64,000 nt of DNA from Pseudohaliea rubra DSM 19751 (GCF_000764025.1 NZ_KN234757.1:1-64000), one strand, 5' to 3'. Shown: positions 24,718-33,805, numbered from the stretch's first letter. Program-made: numbers and translations. The notes: generated by a model from the sequence alone, not told the origin.

Positions 24718-25545
24718 TCAGGCGAACATTCGCATCAATCGTTTTGCAACAGAAGACGGAATAGGTTTTAAGAAAAGCCATAACTTGACAGACTTACGTT
24801 CGACAATTCGCGCTGCATCAAGATGTAGCTCTGAAGGTTTATCAAAAACCTGACCATAAAGAACAGAACCCGAGAAATTAAGGCCCATGGCCTCCATTGC
24901 TTGGTCCCATGAATAACGAAAATGGAATGTACTTGGCAGATGGCATAGAACTGCCGGATAAAAGCAATTAGCGATCAGATAACGCCCGCCCGGTTTCAAC
25001 GCTGCTGCCGTTTCTGCCGCCAGCCCGAGTGGGTCCGGTACATGCTCAAAGACGTCAGTTGCGATCAGGATGTCGTACTCCCCATCCAGCGCAGGCCGAT
25101 AGCGCACATTCAGCGAGCGTCGCGCGCGTTCGATGGCCAGCGGATGCGGGTGCGGCTCGATCACCTCCACCTCTGCTGTCGGGCAGGCCGCGCCGATCAT
25201 CCGCGCCAGTCCGCCAAAGCCGCCGCCGTAATCCGCGACCCGTCGCGGTGACTGCGCCGCCACCCAATCGGTGAAGCCGCGACGATTGTCCAGGCTTTGT
25301 GCATGCTGCTCGATGAACAGGCCGTTGAGCAGCCAGACCGGGTGGGCATAGAAGGTTCCGATACGCGCATCCATCACCTCAGGGTCGCAGTTTAGCTCAC
25401 GCCAGGGCTCGTCCATCACCGCCCAGAGCTCCTCCAGACTGGGGTAGCCGCCAAAACGCTCGAAGATCCCGGCGAGCCAGCGCTGCTCGTCTGGGGTAAT
25501 CAGTGCCAGGTCGTCAGCGGGGAGCCAGTGTGTCAGGTCAGTCAT
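24718..25545 (-). CDS. Class I SAM-dependent methyltransferase
   Basis: The 275-residue protein has motif I at RVADYGGGFGGLARMIGAAC, an acidic end of strand 2 at VEVIEPHPHPLAIERARRSL, ILIATDVFEHVPDPLGLAAE and LKPGGRYLIANCFYPAVLCH. The N terminus includes a region with WLPADDLALITPDEQRWLAG. ATG at 25545 (MTDLTHWLP) is chosen; the frame is open 8 codons further. It lies 10 bp upstream of the next methyltransferase gene. The target is unknown. Confidence 0.85.
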   Translation of the reverse strand: MTDLTHWLPADDLALITPDEQRWLAGIFERFGGYPSLEELWAVMDEPWRELNCDPEVMDARIGTFYAHPVWLLNGLFIEQHAQSLDNRRGFTDWVAAQSPRRVADYGGGFGGLARMIGAACPTAEVEVIEPHPHPLAIERARRSLNVRYRPALDGEYDILIATDVFEHVPDPLGLAAETAAALKPGGRYLIANCFYPAVLCHLPSTFHFRYSWDQAMEAMGLNFSGSVLYGQVFDKPSELHLDAARIVERKSVKLWLFLKPIPSSVAKRLMRMFA

Positions 25546-25581
25546 TGCGCCCTCCCCATGTGGGCGCAACGACGAAGGCCG

Positions 25582-26435
25582 CTAGTCGGGCTTGCGCGCC
25601 TCCACATACATCGACTCGGTGCCCTTGCGTGGGCGACCATCGGCGTCGAGGTCGAGCGGATGGAAGGGGAAATCCGCGATTGCGCTGCTGTCGGCCGCAC
25701 GGCGTTGAACCAGCCGGAAGCCCGCCGCTTCGAGCGCTCGTTGCAGCTGGTGGAAGTCCCAGAGCCAGTGATGACGCTCGCCGACACCGGCCAGACTGAC
25801 GTTCTGCGCGCGGAAGGCGGCTGGCAATGCCGCCAACCAGGCGCGTATCCAGAGCCGCTGGAGCCGGTTGTGCAGCCGCCCAGGCAGTCGACCCAGGCGC
25901 GCGAGGGCTGAGGAATCCCCCCCCCCCCCGGATTTTTAGTCTGGCCGTTCATGCTGGTGATCAACGCCTCACCGGTCCGTTCGCGAACAAAGGCGATCAG
26001 CTCGGCCTGATCGGGATGCGGCTCGTTGCGCAGGCGACGATAAATGCGCCCAAGCTCGCCGCCGGACTCGCGGCGCACACATTGGTCGATGATCTCCAGC
26101 ACCAGAAAATCCGCCCGCTCATGGTCGCCCGCTTCGCGATAGTGGAGATAGCTCGTCGCCATTTCCTGCAGATCTGGCAGCACCAAGCGCAGCACCCCGC
26201 CGGGCTGCAGCACGCGATGACACTCGCGCAGAAAGGCGTCGATCTCGGACTTAGGGATGTGTTCGAGGAAGTGTGACGCGTAGACCAACCGCGCTTCGTC
26301 TGAAGGCAACGGCAGGCGCGCAAGCAGATTGGCGCGCCGCACACGGGGTGTGGCGGGCGTGAAATCCAGGTTGATCCAGTCGGGGCTGTCGACGAAGACG
26401 GGGCCGCAGCCGAGGTTGATGTTGGTCGCGGCCAT
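25582..26435 (-). pseudogene. SAM-dependent methyltransferase frameshifted at a 13-nt G tract
   Basis: The N-terminal frame (start 26435) reads MAATNINLGCGPVFVDSPDW, LVYASHFLEHIPKSEIDAFL and RVLQPGGVLRLVLPDLQEMA, a Methyltransf_11-type enzyme. At 25917-25929 the minus strand has 13 consecutive G (13 C on the plus strand). Beyond it the sequence continues in another frame as NVSLAGVGERHHWLWDFHQL, ALEAAGFRLVQRRAADSSA and ends SMYVEARKPD at 25582, typical methyltransferase C-terminal strands. A one-base change in the tract would give a product of about 284 residues. This is either a sequencing error or a phase-variable switch in the OFF state. Confidence 0.8.
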
Positions 26436-27379
26436 CAGGCAAAACTCCGTTTTAGGTGTCGATACAGATAGCCGCCGGTGCGGCGCGGCAGACGCAGCAA
26501 TGACCAAGGGAGGCGTTGCCACCGGCCGCCAAAGGTGTGGTCGAAGACATAGCGATCGGCGGCTTGATCCTGAGCGATGGCCTTTGGATGGATGAGATCG
26601 CCCAGTGCACCGGTTGCCATCGCAGCGTGAGGGCTATCAGCGGCTGCGGTGTGCATCGAATCCAGGCCGAAGCCGATGTTGCTGACCAGATTCACATTCG
26701 GCGTTGCAGTGAGGCCGCCGTGGTACCAGACACTTCCGGTCCAGGCGTAAGCCCAAGAGTCGATCTGGCCCGCCCGCACGCGCTTGAAGATCCCCTCCCA
26801 GTAACGTCGCTCAACCTTGTCTGGTGTGTACTGCGGCCAGGCATCAGACGCGCTCCATGCCGGCCAAAACGGCAGCTCGCCCTGATAATGCTTCCAAGCA
26901 CGTCGCCAAGTCGCCCAGCCCCAGCAGTGGTTGTACTTGGAAAAGTAATAAGACGCCTCACCGCGCCGGCGACCGTTCTGGAAGTTATTCCCGGTCACCA
27001 CCGCGACCCGCTCATCCTCGGCATAGCGCTCGAGCAGGGTTTCGCAGAAACGGAAGAAATCCACATGCGCGACGCAGTCGTCCTCCAGCACGATGGCCCG
27101 CTCCACCTGCTCGAATACCCAATCTAGGCCGCTGCTGACGCGCTGCTTCAGCCCCAGGTTGGATTCGGCATAGTTACGCTGCACTTCACAGGGCCAATCG
27201 ACCTGCTCGACGATGGCGCGCACTGCGGCGCAGCGCTCGGCGTCAGTGGGATGCCCCGGGCGCGGTCCGTCGGCGATGATGAAAAGCTGCGACGGGCGTT
27301 GCTCTCGCAGCACCTGGAAGGTCTGCTCGGTGTGCTGCGGGCGGTTGAAGACGATGTAGGCAATCGGGGTCGGGGTCAT
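26435..27379 (-). CDS. Glycosyltransferase-like protein (GT-A fold)
   Basis: The product (314 residues) begins IAYIVFNRPQHTEQTFQVLR and has LFIIADGPRPGHPTDAERC, NLGLKQRVSSGLDWVFEQVE, AIVLEDDCVAHVDFFRFCE (EDD as the metal-binding motif) and WGWATWRRAWKHYQGELPFW. This is the pattern of bacterial GT2-like nucleotide-diphospho-sugar transferases beside methyltransferases in polysaccharide clusters. Its stop overlaps the next start by 1 nt (TGATG). Donor unknown. Confidence 0.82.
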   Translation of the reverse strand: MTPTPIAYIVFNRPQHTEQTFQVLREQRPSQLFIIADGPRPGHPTDAERCAAVRAIVEQVDWPCEVQRNYAESNLGLKQRVSSGLDWVFEQVERAIVLEDDCVAHVDFFRFCETLLERYAEDERVAVVTGNNFQNGRRRGEASYYFSKYNHCWGWATWRRAWKHYQGELPFWPAWSASDAWPQYTPDKVERRYWEGIFKRVRAGQIDSWAYAWTGSVWYHGGLTATPNVNLVSNIGFGLDSMHTAAADSPHAAMATGALGDLIHPKAIAQDQAADRYVFDHTFGGRWQRLPWSLLRLPRRTGGYLYRHLKRSFA

Positions 27380-27387
27380 ACTGTGGC

Positions 27388-27882
27388 CTATTGCGTTGCG
27401 GGATGTGACGTAAGCCTCATTTCCAGCGCGCGATGCAGGTGCATCAAGTGGTCGAGATTGCCGAGACTGCCATCGAGATCTTGCCGGCACTGCAACACGC
27501 GGAGTCGGTGCCAGATCCGCTCGACCAAGATCACCTCATTGGTGATGCCCGCCGCCCATTGCTTGAACCGAGTATCTAAGCGCTCGCCCTCCGGGCCGGC
27601 CTCGAGCAGGTCCTTGGCCTCTGCTGCAAGCTCGTTCACGTCTAGGATCGAGCGTAGCGGAAGGTTGAGCGTACAGACGGCATCAAAGGCGTCGCTACTG
27701 ACCATGGCGGCGAAGGCGTGCGGACGCGGTTTCGACGCAGGTAGCTTCCAGAGTGCGAGGTTGAGTCTGACTTCACGCGCTGAGCGCTCGCGCAGGGTAT
27801 CGCGTAACAAGGCGCTTTCACTCGACTTGGCTTTGCCGTCGAGTCCTTTTTCGATGAGGACGGCGATGATGGTGTCGAGCAT
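27388..27882 (-). CDS. Hypothetical protein between glycosyltransferase and FkbM genes
   Basis: 164 residues, not recognised. It is predicted mostly helical, with no signal peptide or membrane segment. Features are LDTIIAVLIEKGLDGKAKSS at the start, RLNLALWKLPASKPRPHAFA in the middle and LERIWHRL/LQCRQDLDGSLGNLDHL near the end. It lies in the same direction as the cluster, 8 bp upstream of the glycosyltransferase, so it is likely co-transcribed. Confidence 0.6.
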   Translation of the reverse strand: MLDTIIAVLIEKGLDGKAKSSESALLRDTLRERSAREVRLNLALWKLPASKPRPHAFAAMVSSDAFDAVCTLNLPLRSILDVNELAAEAKDLLEAGPEGERLDTRFKQWAAGITNEVILVERIWHRLRVLQCRQDLDGSLGNLDHLMHLHRALEMRLTSHPATQ

Positions 27883-27917
27883 GGACGAGGTACCTTGTGC
27901 GATAAGCCGCGAGCGTC

Positions 27918-28631
27918 CTAAATGTCGATGGTTGTGTCTTTGAAAAAAACCGTGTTGACTTGTTTGGCGTAGAGCACGTAACTCTTGCTCTTCATAAATG
28001 CCGTAATCGGATGTGCATCAAGTTCATGAAGGCTGCTTTTTAGAACCTCCGCCAACACGACCTTTGGGCGATATTTCGTCCAGTCGTTGGATTTGAGCAC
28101 CTCAAGATCCAGACCTTCGACATCGATACTCATGAAGTCGATGTTTTTTCCGCCTAGGTGATGATTCAAAATTTCACTAAGCGGTGAAACCGCCACCTTG
28201 ATCACTTCCTTTACAAAATAAGGATTGCTTGCCTTCTCTCGCTCGTCAGCGAGGTCCGCGGAAAAGCCGTTGAGGGCTGGTTCGTTGAACGCATAATAGT
28301 CAAGCTCACCCGATGATTGCGCGACCCCCATTTCAATGTTGATATCTCGCGGGCGTGTTTTTTTGAAACTCGACATGCTACCAGGCATTGCATCGATATT
28401 GATTCCCGACCAGCCTCGCCGATAGAAGTGGTAGGTATTAGAGAAACGTTTTGGATGATGTGCTCCGACATCGACATAAAAACCGTCTTTTTGTCTTTCA
28501 AAGATTCTACGCAGAACCATATCCTCGCCTTCTTGCGACCAAGAGCGCTGAGCCCATTGATCCCAAGGTAAACAATCTAGCGCTCTTCTGAGCAAAGTCT
28601 TAACTGAGCGAGGGATATGGTTCTTGATCAT
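27918..28631 (-). CDS. FkbM-family methyltransferase
   Basis: The 237-residue protein has the FkbM/Methyltransf_21 layout: SQEGEDMVLRRIFERQKDGF, YVDVGAHHPKRFSNTYHFYR (motif I), GWSGINIDAMPGSMSSFKKT, a middle region with SSGELDYYAFNEPALNGFSA, and IDFMSIDVEGLDLEVLKSND (D-V-E-G motif). FkbM enzymes O-methylate sugars or polyketides. It lies 2 bp from the upstream methyltransferase stop. Start ATG at 28631. Confidence 0.88.
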   Translation of the reverse strand: MIKNHIPRSVKTLLRRALDCLPWDQWAQRSWSQEGEDMVLRRIFERQKDGFYVDVGAHHPKRFSNTYHFYRRGWSGINIDAMPGSMSSFKKTRPRDINIEMGVAQSSGELDYYAFNEPALNGFSADLADEREKASNPYFVKEVIKVAVSPLSEILNHHLGGKNIDFMSIDVEGLDLEVLKSNDWTKYRPKVVLAEVLKSSLHELDAHPITAFMKSKSYVLYAKQVNTVFFKDTTIDI

Positions 28632-28633
28632 TA

Positions 28634-29341
28634 TCAGTAGTCGCCATCTGCAACCTGAGCCAGTCCGCATTGTGACTTCAATGGCTGTTTATACGTCAAT
28701 TCTTTATGTCGTTCTGGATTGATAAAGACAGACGTTGTCCAAGTGTAATTGTTAATCGGGCCAAAACCATGGAAGTCGATTTGTGTCCATCCAAGATTTT
28801 GTTGAATAAAGTCTACTGTTTTTGGGTACCAGTCTGAATTATCAAGAATAAGCATTACCCCCCCCCTGCCACAATTTGCAACATGCTCGGCACATTCTCT
28901 TCTGTGCTTTCCGTCTATAATGAAAATATCAAAATCCTTGGTCGCTATTTTAGTGTACTTTTCCTTTTCTAATTCACAAATGTATGCAACATTCTTGAAA
29001 CTATTAGCGATTTTCGTTTTAATTTTCTTATACCAGTCGCCGTCATCTTCAACGGAGTTGACTTGCTTGGCTCGAGCGGCCCACCATAAAGTTGAATTAC
29101 CGCTGCCATACTCAAAGACATTGAATTGGGCTAATTCAAGATGCGATAAGAACTCCGTTGTTGGATAAGTGTACCAAGGAGTCGGTTTTTTATCTTTATC
29201 GACTGAATCCCAATCTCTTATCGTGACCCATTGCCCATAATCTTTAGCTAGAGAAATGAAATTTCTTGCTTGCTTTTTGCCTCTTTGAAACTGTTCTAGC
29301 ACTATTTTAGGTAACAATATACGCACAATTTTTTTAATCAT
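28634..29341 (-). CDS. Rossmann-fold methyltransferase-like protein with an in-frame 9-nt G tract
   Basis: 235 residues. FEYGSGNSTLWWAARAKQVN resembles SAM-binding motif I, followed by SVEDDGDWYKKIKTKI and FDIFIIDGKHRRECAEHV, then GGVMLILDNSDWYPKTVDFI. This fits a class I methyltransferase of the type found in polysaccharide clusters. The gene is clearly AT-richer than its neighbours (many K, N, I and Y codons), suggesting separate acquisition. A run of nine G (28858-28866 on the plus strand as C) lies in frame at GRGGV. It overlaps the flippase gene by 4 bp. Confidence 0.72.
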   Translation of the reverse strand: MIKKIVRILLPKIVLEQFQRGKKQARNFISLAKDYGQWVTIRDWDSVDKDKKPTPWYTYPTTEFLSHLELAQFNVFEYGSGNSTLWWAARAKQVNSVEDDGDWYKKIKTKIANSFKNVAYICELEKEKYTKIATKDFDIFIIDGKHRRECAEHVANCGRGGVMLILDNSDWYPKTVDFIQQNLGWTQIDFHGFGPINNYTWTTSVFINPERHKELTYKQPLKSQCGLAQVADGDY

Positions 29342-30669
29342 CTATTTCTTTCCAGTACCGCGATAATATTTAGGGCGCTTAGCTTCATCAGAAACATTTT
29401 TCTTGTCACACTTTGGAAAAGGTCTGCAAAAAGTGCAGCAACTGTATAAGAAATCACAGTAGCGATTGCAGCTCCGACTGGTCCGTAAAGAGGGATCAGC
29501 CAGAGATTTAAGCCGACATTTGTGATTGCGCCAAGCACTGTCCTCTGCAAACGCAGCATCTGCCGATTCTCAGTGAGGAACCATTTACTACTGGCGACAC
29601 CCAGAAAGACAAACACCGAGGCCCAGATGTGGATCGCCAGTACGGGGCCTGATTCACTATAGGACTCCCCGAATAGGAGCGTGACGATCGGGGTCGCGAG
29701 AAACGTCATCGGCACGGCAACGGAGACGCTGATGATGACCATCAAGTCATAGAGTCTCTGCAAGCGAGCGTAGTACTGCGTTTCGCTGCGCTTCTTGGCT
29801 TCCAGGATGGCGGGAAACACGGAGGCGACGATGGCCATCGGGATGAAGTACCAGACCTCGCTGATCCTGACCGCGGCGCTGTAGATGCCCACCGCCTCAT
29901 CGCCGATCATCTGGCCGAGCATGAGTTGGTCGATCTTCATGTACACCGTCACCGCGATCGCTGAGAGGATCAGCGGCCAACTGTCGCGCAGCAGGGTAAC
30001 GCCGCGCTCGACGCTAACGCGCAAGCTGCGCAGCGGCGGTCCGCGCCATCCCATGACGATGAGCAGGATCAGCGCTACCACAACCGCTTCGGCGAGCATC
30101 GCCCAGATGAAGGCGATCAGCGATGCCTGTTCCAGGATGAGGCCGACCTTGATCCCGGCGAAGACCAAGAAAACGCTGTTCTGCACCCAGACGGTGTATT
30201 TTGACTGCACCTGTGACTCGAACCAGTACACGGCGATCTCGCAGGCTTTCAACAGCATCATCGCGCCGAGGATGGCGACGATGCTGCGCGCCAGAGCGTC
30301 GGCCGGGCGAAGGTAAGCGATTGCGCCGAGGATCAGCAGGTAAGACAGCAGTCCGCCGATGAGCTGCAGTGCGGCCGCGGTGCCAAGGGTGAGGCGGGCG
30401 GACTCGGGATCGCGCACGATGTCGCGCACCACGATGCCTGGCAGGCCGAGCGTAGCGATGGCGCCAAAGAGGCCGGTGAAAGCGAGGGCGAAGTTCAACA
30501 GGCCAAACTGTTCCGGACCGAGATAACGGGCCACCCAAACGCCAATGAACAGCCCAACGCCCATGCGCAGGAGCTTGTCGATGAACAGCCAACCGATGTT
30601 ATCGGCGATCTTGACCAGACCAGGCCGATGCGCGATGCGGCGGTGCAGGAAGGCGGGGAGCAGAGACAT
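29338..30669 (-). CDS. wzx: Polysaccharide flippase (Wzx/MATE-like)
   Basis: The 443-residue protein has about 12-14 hydrophobic segments and the Polysacc_synt domain start: KIADNIGWLFIDKLLRMGVG and LFIGVWVARYLGPEQFGLLN. Other typical parts are FALAFTGLFGAIATLGLPGI, the MKIDQLMLGQMIGDEAVGIY block and IPLYGPVGAAIATVISYTVA. It would flip undecaprenyl-linked repeat units across the inner membrane. It is the first gene of the long minus-strand polysaccharide operon, so the operon promoter should lie at 30670-30830. Confidence 0.9.
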   Translation of the reverse strand: MSLLPAFLHRRIAHRPGLVKIADNIGWLFIDKLLRMGVGLFIGVWVARYLGPEQFGLLNFALAFTGLFGAIATLGLPGIVVRDIVRDPESARLTLGTAAALQLIGGLLSYLLILGAIAYLRPADALARSIVAILGAMMLLKACEIAVYWFESQVQSKYTVWVQNSVFLVFAGIKVGLILEQASLIAFIWAMLAEAVVVALILLIVMGWRGPPLRSLRVSVERGVTLLRDSWPLILSAIAVTVYMKIDQLMLGQMIGDEAVGIYSAAVRISEVWYFIPMAIVASVFPAILEAKKRSETQYYARLQRLYDLMVIISVSVAVPMTFLATPIVTLLFGESYSESGPVLAIHIWASVFVFLGVASSKWFLTENRQMLRLQRTVLGAITNVGLNLWLIPLYGPVGAAIATVISYTVAALFADLFQSVTRKMFLMKLSALNIIAVLERNR

Positions 30670-30830
30670 TACACGGTGGTTCTAGTCGGTTACGGCGAGC
30701 CGGTGACGGCTTCGGACCTCAGATTCAAGTTTCATCCAGCCCGAGTCAAATGAATACTGTAGTCGCTGGGCGGCGCAGACAGTCTTCAATCCCGGTCCTG
30801 GGCTGCGCCGTCACAAGCCCACCCGAGCAC

Positions 30831-31175
30831 TCATTGCGACCCAGTGTCCGCACCCGCCGCCTCAGCTCGCAACCGCTCGATCTCTTCCTTGAGCGCTTCG
30901 TACTCCGCCAGCTTGCGGCGCAGGAAGTGATTGGTGAGCCGCGCCTTGCCGGCCATGCCTTTGGGCGTGAGCAGATAGGCGTAGCGGAGCTTGCGGTCTG
31001 ACTTGGAGAAGTTCTCCATCTTGATCCAGCCCTTCTCCACCAGGGCCTTCAAGCAGTAGTTCAGGCCGCCCAGGCTGATGCCCAGCTCCCGGGCCAGGTC
31101 GCGCTGCGTCATGCGCGGGTTGGCCTCGAGCAGGCGCATGACCTTTAAGTGGTTTTCTGCTTGTGGATCAGGCAC
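30831..31175 (-). CDS. MarR-type EPS-associated transcriptional regulator
   Basis: The product (about 114 residues) is a winged-helix protein: LEANPRMTQRDLARELGISL (helix-turn-helix), GGLNYCLKALVEKGWIKMEN, YLLTPKGMAGKARLTNHFLR and a C-terminal helix KLAEYEALKEEIERLRAEAA. It matches MarR-like regulators found at the edge of exopolysaccharide loci. The start is uncertain; GTG at 31175 is chosen, ATG at 31139 or an upstream ATG at 31241 are possible. It lies upstream of the wzx operon and is its likely regulator. A 5'-truncated copy lies at 35247-35540. Confidence 0.85.
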   Translation of the reverse strand: MPDPQAENHLKVMRLLEANPRMTQRDLARELGISLGGLNYCLKALVEKGWIKMENFSKSDRKLRYAYLLTPKGMAGKARLTNHFLRRKLAEYEALKEEIERLRAEAAGADTGSQ

Positions 31176-31429
31176 TTGGAGTAGTTTTTTGGGGGGATCG
31201 GGCAGGCTACCGCAGGGTTTGCATGGCTGTCGGCAGCGCATGGAAACCCTTGTTCATTAGGCGAACATGCTAGCAGGTGGGTTGTGGTCAGGGCAAGCGC
31301 CCAGGCATGGATGGCGGGCAGTGTGAGACGCGAAGGAGGGTTTTGTGCGAAAGGCGGCGCGATCATCCAACACGGATGAGCTCCCGCTCGATGTAGGGGC
31401 GCAGTCTACGAAGCGGCGGGGTCAGGATC

Positions 31430-31804
31430 CTATGCTTCAGCATGCACTGTCGTTGGTTTAATCAGTGACTCAGCGGGTATGCCCAGACCTTCATGCAGCT
31501 TCCAGATCATTTTGAGTGTCAGGGAGCGCCGGCGGTTGAGGATTTCATAAACGCGGTTGCTCTTACCAATCAAGGGCTCGAGGTCTTTTACCGTCAGGCC
31601 ACGGCGCTCCATCTCGAACTTGATAGCCTCGACCGGGTCAGGCAAGTCAAGAGGAAAGTGCTTTGCTTCATAGGCTTCCAGCAGCGTAACCAGCACATCA
31701 AGCTTCTCACCCTCGGGCGTGTCAGCACCCGCCATCATGAGGCTCTCGATTTCCTTAAGTGCCGCCCGATAGTCGGCGTCAGTTTTGATCGGTTTGATAT
31801 CCAT
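31430..31804 (-). CDS. higA: HigA-like antitoxin without an adjacent toxin
   Basis: The 124-residue product starts MDIKPIKTDADYRAALKEIE and has EKLDVLVTLLEAYEAKHFPL and a helix-turn-helix with RRGLTVKDLEPLIGKSNRVY then EILNRRRSLTLKMIWKLHEG, as in HigA antitoxins of the HigBA family. A toxin gene is expected directly upstream, but the 31805-31950 stretch encodes none. A broken paralogue beside a HigB remnant lies at 34505-34880. This copy is intact and therefore solitary. Confidence 0.85.
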   Translation of the reverse strand: MDIKPIKTDADYRAALKEIESLMMAGADTPEGEKLDVLVTLLEAYEAKHFPLDLPDPVEAIKFEMERRGLTVKDLEPLIGKSNRVYEILNRRRSLTLKMIWKLHEGLGIPAESLIKPTTVHAEA

Positions 31805-31952
31805 CTGCTGTATCTCTCGTCGCTACCTGCCCTAATGCGGGAATTAAAGGGCGCAGCGCGGGCCGAAAGCTCCGCGCTGCTGCGCACCTGTCAAGCGAGG
31901 GCCGCCAGCTGCGGGTAATCGGCCAGACGCACAGCGCAGGGGACACAATCAT

Positions 31953-32228
31953 CTAGCTCTTCACCTCCTTCAGGCGCCCCTCAACGTATTTGTGCAGAAT
32001 GCTCGCCACCAGCGTCTGGTACGGAATGCCCTCCGCCAGTGCCAGGCTTTGCAGCCCCTGGAGGTCCCGGCTGGATAGCCGGATATTGATACGCGCATCT
32101 TTGCGCAGCAGCGCCTCGGCATACGCCCTGTGCGTGGCAACACGCGCCTGAAAGTCTCCCGATGGCTCCAACTGCCCTGCTTGAAAAGCCTCCAGAATCT
32201 CTTGCTCTTCCTGGTCCAGCTTTCCCAT
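31953..32228 (-). CDS. CopG/ribbon-helix-helix-like antitoxin
   Basis: The 91-residue product has an acidic N-terminal part (EEQEILEAFQAGQLEPSGDF) and a C-terminal ribbon-helix-helix-like segment (ARINIRLSSRDLQGLQSLAL) followed by EGIPYQTLVASILHKYVEGR. It begins 2 bp after the stop of the upstream BrnT-like gene. Toxin-first order and this domain match CopG-family antitoxins of RelE/BrnT-type pairs. Confidence 0.8.
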   Translation of the reverse strand: MGKLDQEEQEILEAFQAGQLEPSGDFQARVATHRAYAEALLRKDARINIRLSSRDLQGLQSLALAEGIPYQTLVASILHKYVEGRLKEVKS

Positions 32229-32230
32229 CG

Positions 32231-32503
32231 CTACCTCCCGAGGTAATCCCTGGTGGCCTTGCGGCTGGGGATAACCGTCTTCAAAAAAATGCCGGATTCT
32301 GTTTCAACAAACGGCACGAGATAGACATAGCCCTTGATATCCAGCAAATGAATCTTCTGGCCAGGATACTTTTCCTGATTTGGGTGGTCTACGGTATCCA
32401 GCACCGCTGCTTGAGCCAACCGGATGACAACATCTTCAAAACAGACACCACGCTCTTCACGCAGCAGCCTGTTTTTCTCTCTGTCCCAGTCGACGATCTT
32501 CAC
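32231..32503 (-). CDS. BrnT-like/RelE-superfamily toxin
   Basis: The 90-residue product begins DWDREKNRLLREERGVCFED, close to the F-x-W-D-x-x-K-N-x-x-N/H-G-V-x-F pattern of BrnT toxins, and has HPNQEKYPGQKIHLLDIKGY, LVPFVETESGIFLKTVIPSR and KATRDYL. It should be a small ribonuclease of the RelE/BrnT fold neutralised by the following antitoxin. Intact. Confidence 0.78.
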   Translation of the reverse strand: MKIVDWDREKNRLLREERGVCFEDVVIRLAQAAVLDTVDHPNQEKYPGQKIHLLDIKGYVYLVPFVETESGIFLKTVIPSRKATRDYLGR

Positions 32504-32591
32504 TGGCTAATAGTATGCCAACGTATGCCTTATGTCATCAGCGGTACCAGAGAAGAAGGAATTAAGCTGGCCGACAAGCGCCAGCCATCGG

Positions 32592-33575
32592 TTACCAATC
32601 CGGGGCGCGGCGAAATCTCCGGGCCTTGGGCGCCGTCAGCTCCTCCTCCGTCGCCACCTCCACGGTGTGCGTCTCGAAGTCCTGCGCGAGCTGCCACTGC
32701 TTCAAGTAGAGCATGGCGCTGGAACTGGAGCGCCAGCCGCCGCGGAGCATGATCTGCTCGAGGGGTACGCCGTCGTTCAGGAGGTCAATGGCCGCGCCGA
32801 TGCGGAAGGAGTGGGACGTGAGCAGCCGCGGCAGCTGGATGCCGGCGCGGGCCTGCAGGTGCTGGAGCACACGGCCCACGGCCTGGGCCGTCATCGGCGC
32901 GTTGCCGATGCGCCCGTTGCGCACCGGCCGCAGGATCCAGCGCTCGTCGCCGACGGTCTCCTGCCAGCGGCAGAGCGCCCGGTAAACGCTCTCCGGCAGG
33001 GGCACCCGGCGCCCGTGGCCTTCCTGGTCCGTCTTGGAGAATGCGAGGTGAATCGCGTAGCGCCCGCCGGGCAGGGGCTCCAGGTCTGCAAAGGTAAAGC
33101 GGCAAAGCTCGGTGCCCCGGCACAGGCTGTAATAGCCGAGAAGGAGCAGCGCCCGGTCCCGCTGCCCGCGCACATCGTTGCCGCAGGTCGCAAGCAGCGC
33201 GCGCAGCACGACCCGCGTCAGGGGCACGGCCTGCTGGGCGGCCAGCCCTTTGGCGCGCGCGAGGCGGCGCCAGGCGAGCTTCACCTCCGGCCCGTCCGTA
33301 AAGTCCTCAGCGCCGCCGAGGCGCAGCACCGCCCCGATGCCCGTCAGCGCCAGCTTCACGGTCTTGGGCGCTACCGCCTCGCCGTACTCGGTGATGTAAC
33401 GGGCGAGGTCCTCGTCGGCAAGCGAAAGCGCCGGCAGCCCCTCCCGCTCACACCAGTTAACCAGTCGCAGGAAGGCCGCCTCGTAGCCGTTGATGGTGGA
33501 GGTGGCGTAGGCGCCCTCCATCAGCGTGCGCACCCGCTTTACAAACGCCCGGGGCGCCTCTTCGTTGCGCGCCAT
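32592..33575 (-). CDS. Tyrosine recombinase/integrase
   Basis: This 327-residue recombinase has a core-binding domain (YATSTINGYEAAFLRLVNWC) and a catalytic domain with LGYYSLCRGTELCRFTFADL (first Arg), HLAFSKTDQEGHGRRVPLPE (Lys), SHSFRIGAAIDLLNDGVPLE (His-x-x-Arg), LRGGWRSSSSAML and the nucleophile Tyr in MLYLKQW. It is clearly homologous to the one at 8216-9079 (shared L-x-G-Y/RRxEL, SKTDQ, HSFR-GAA-DLL, LRGGW). It has an extra C-terminal tail of about 35 residues. ATG at 33575 gives the normal N terminus. Confidence 0.9.
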   Translation of the reverse strand: MARNEEAPRAFVKRVRTLMEGAYATSTINGYEAAFLRLVNWCEREGLPALSLADEDLARYITEYGEAVAPKTVKLALTGIGAVLRLGGAEDFTDGPEVKLAWRRLARAKGLAAQQAVPLTRVVLRALLATCGNDVRGQRDRALLLLGYYSLCRGTELCRFTFADLEPLPGGRYAIHLAFSKTDQEGHGRRVPLPESVYRALCRWQETVGDERWILRPVRNGRIGNAPMTAQAVGRVLQHLQARAGIQLPRLLTSHSFRIGAAIDLLNDGVPLEQIMLRGGWRSSSSAMLYLKQWQLAQDFETHTVEVATEEELTAPKARRFRRAPDW

Positions 33576-33805
33576 CGCGTGCTCCCCTCTGCCATGGGGC
33601 ACTACTTTGCGCGCGATCATGGGGGCAGGGAACATCATCGGCAGTAAATGGCTGAAAAACGGTCCCCTGAGCACGGCAAGGCTGCTCAGGAACACGTGAG
33701 CAGCGTCTGTCGCCCCTGCCAGCACTCGATGAAGCCGTCGTCCTGGGTGGCAGGCACCAGCAGCGTATGAACACAAGGCAGGATGTTGTGCGAGAGGCGG
33801 TGCAC

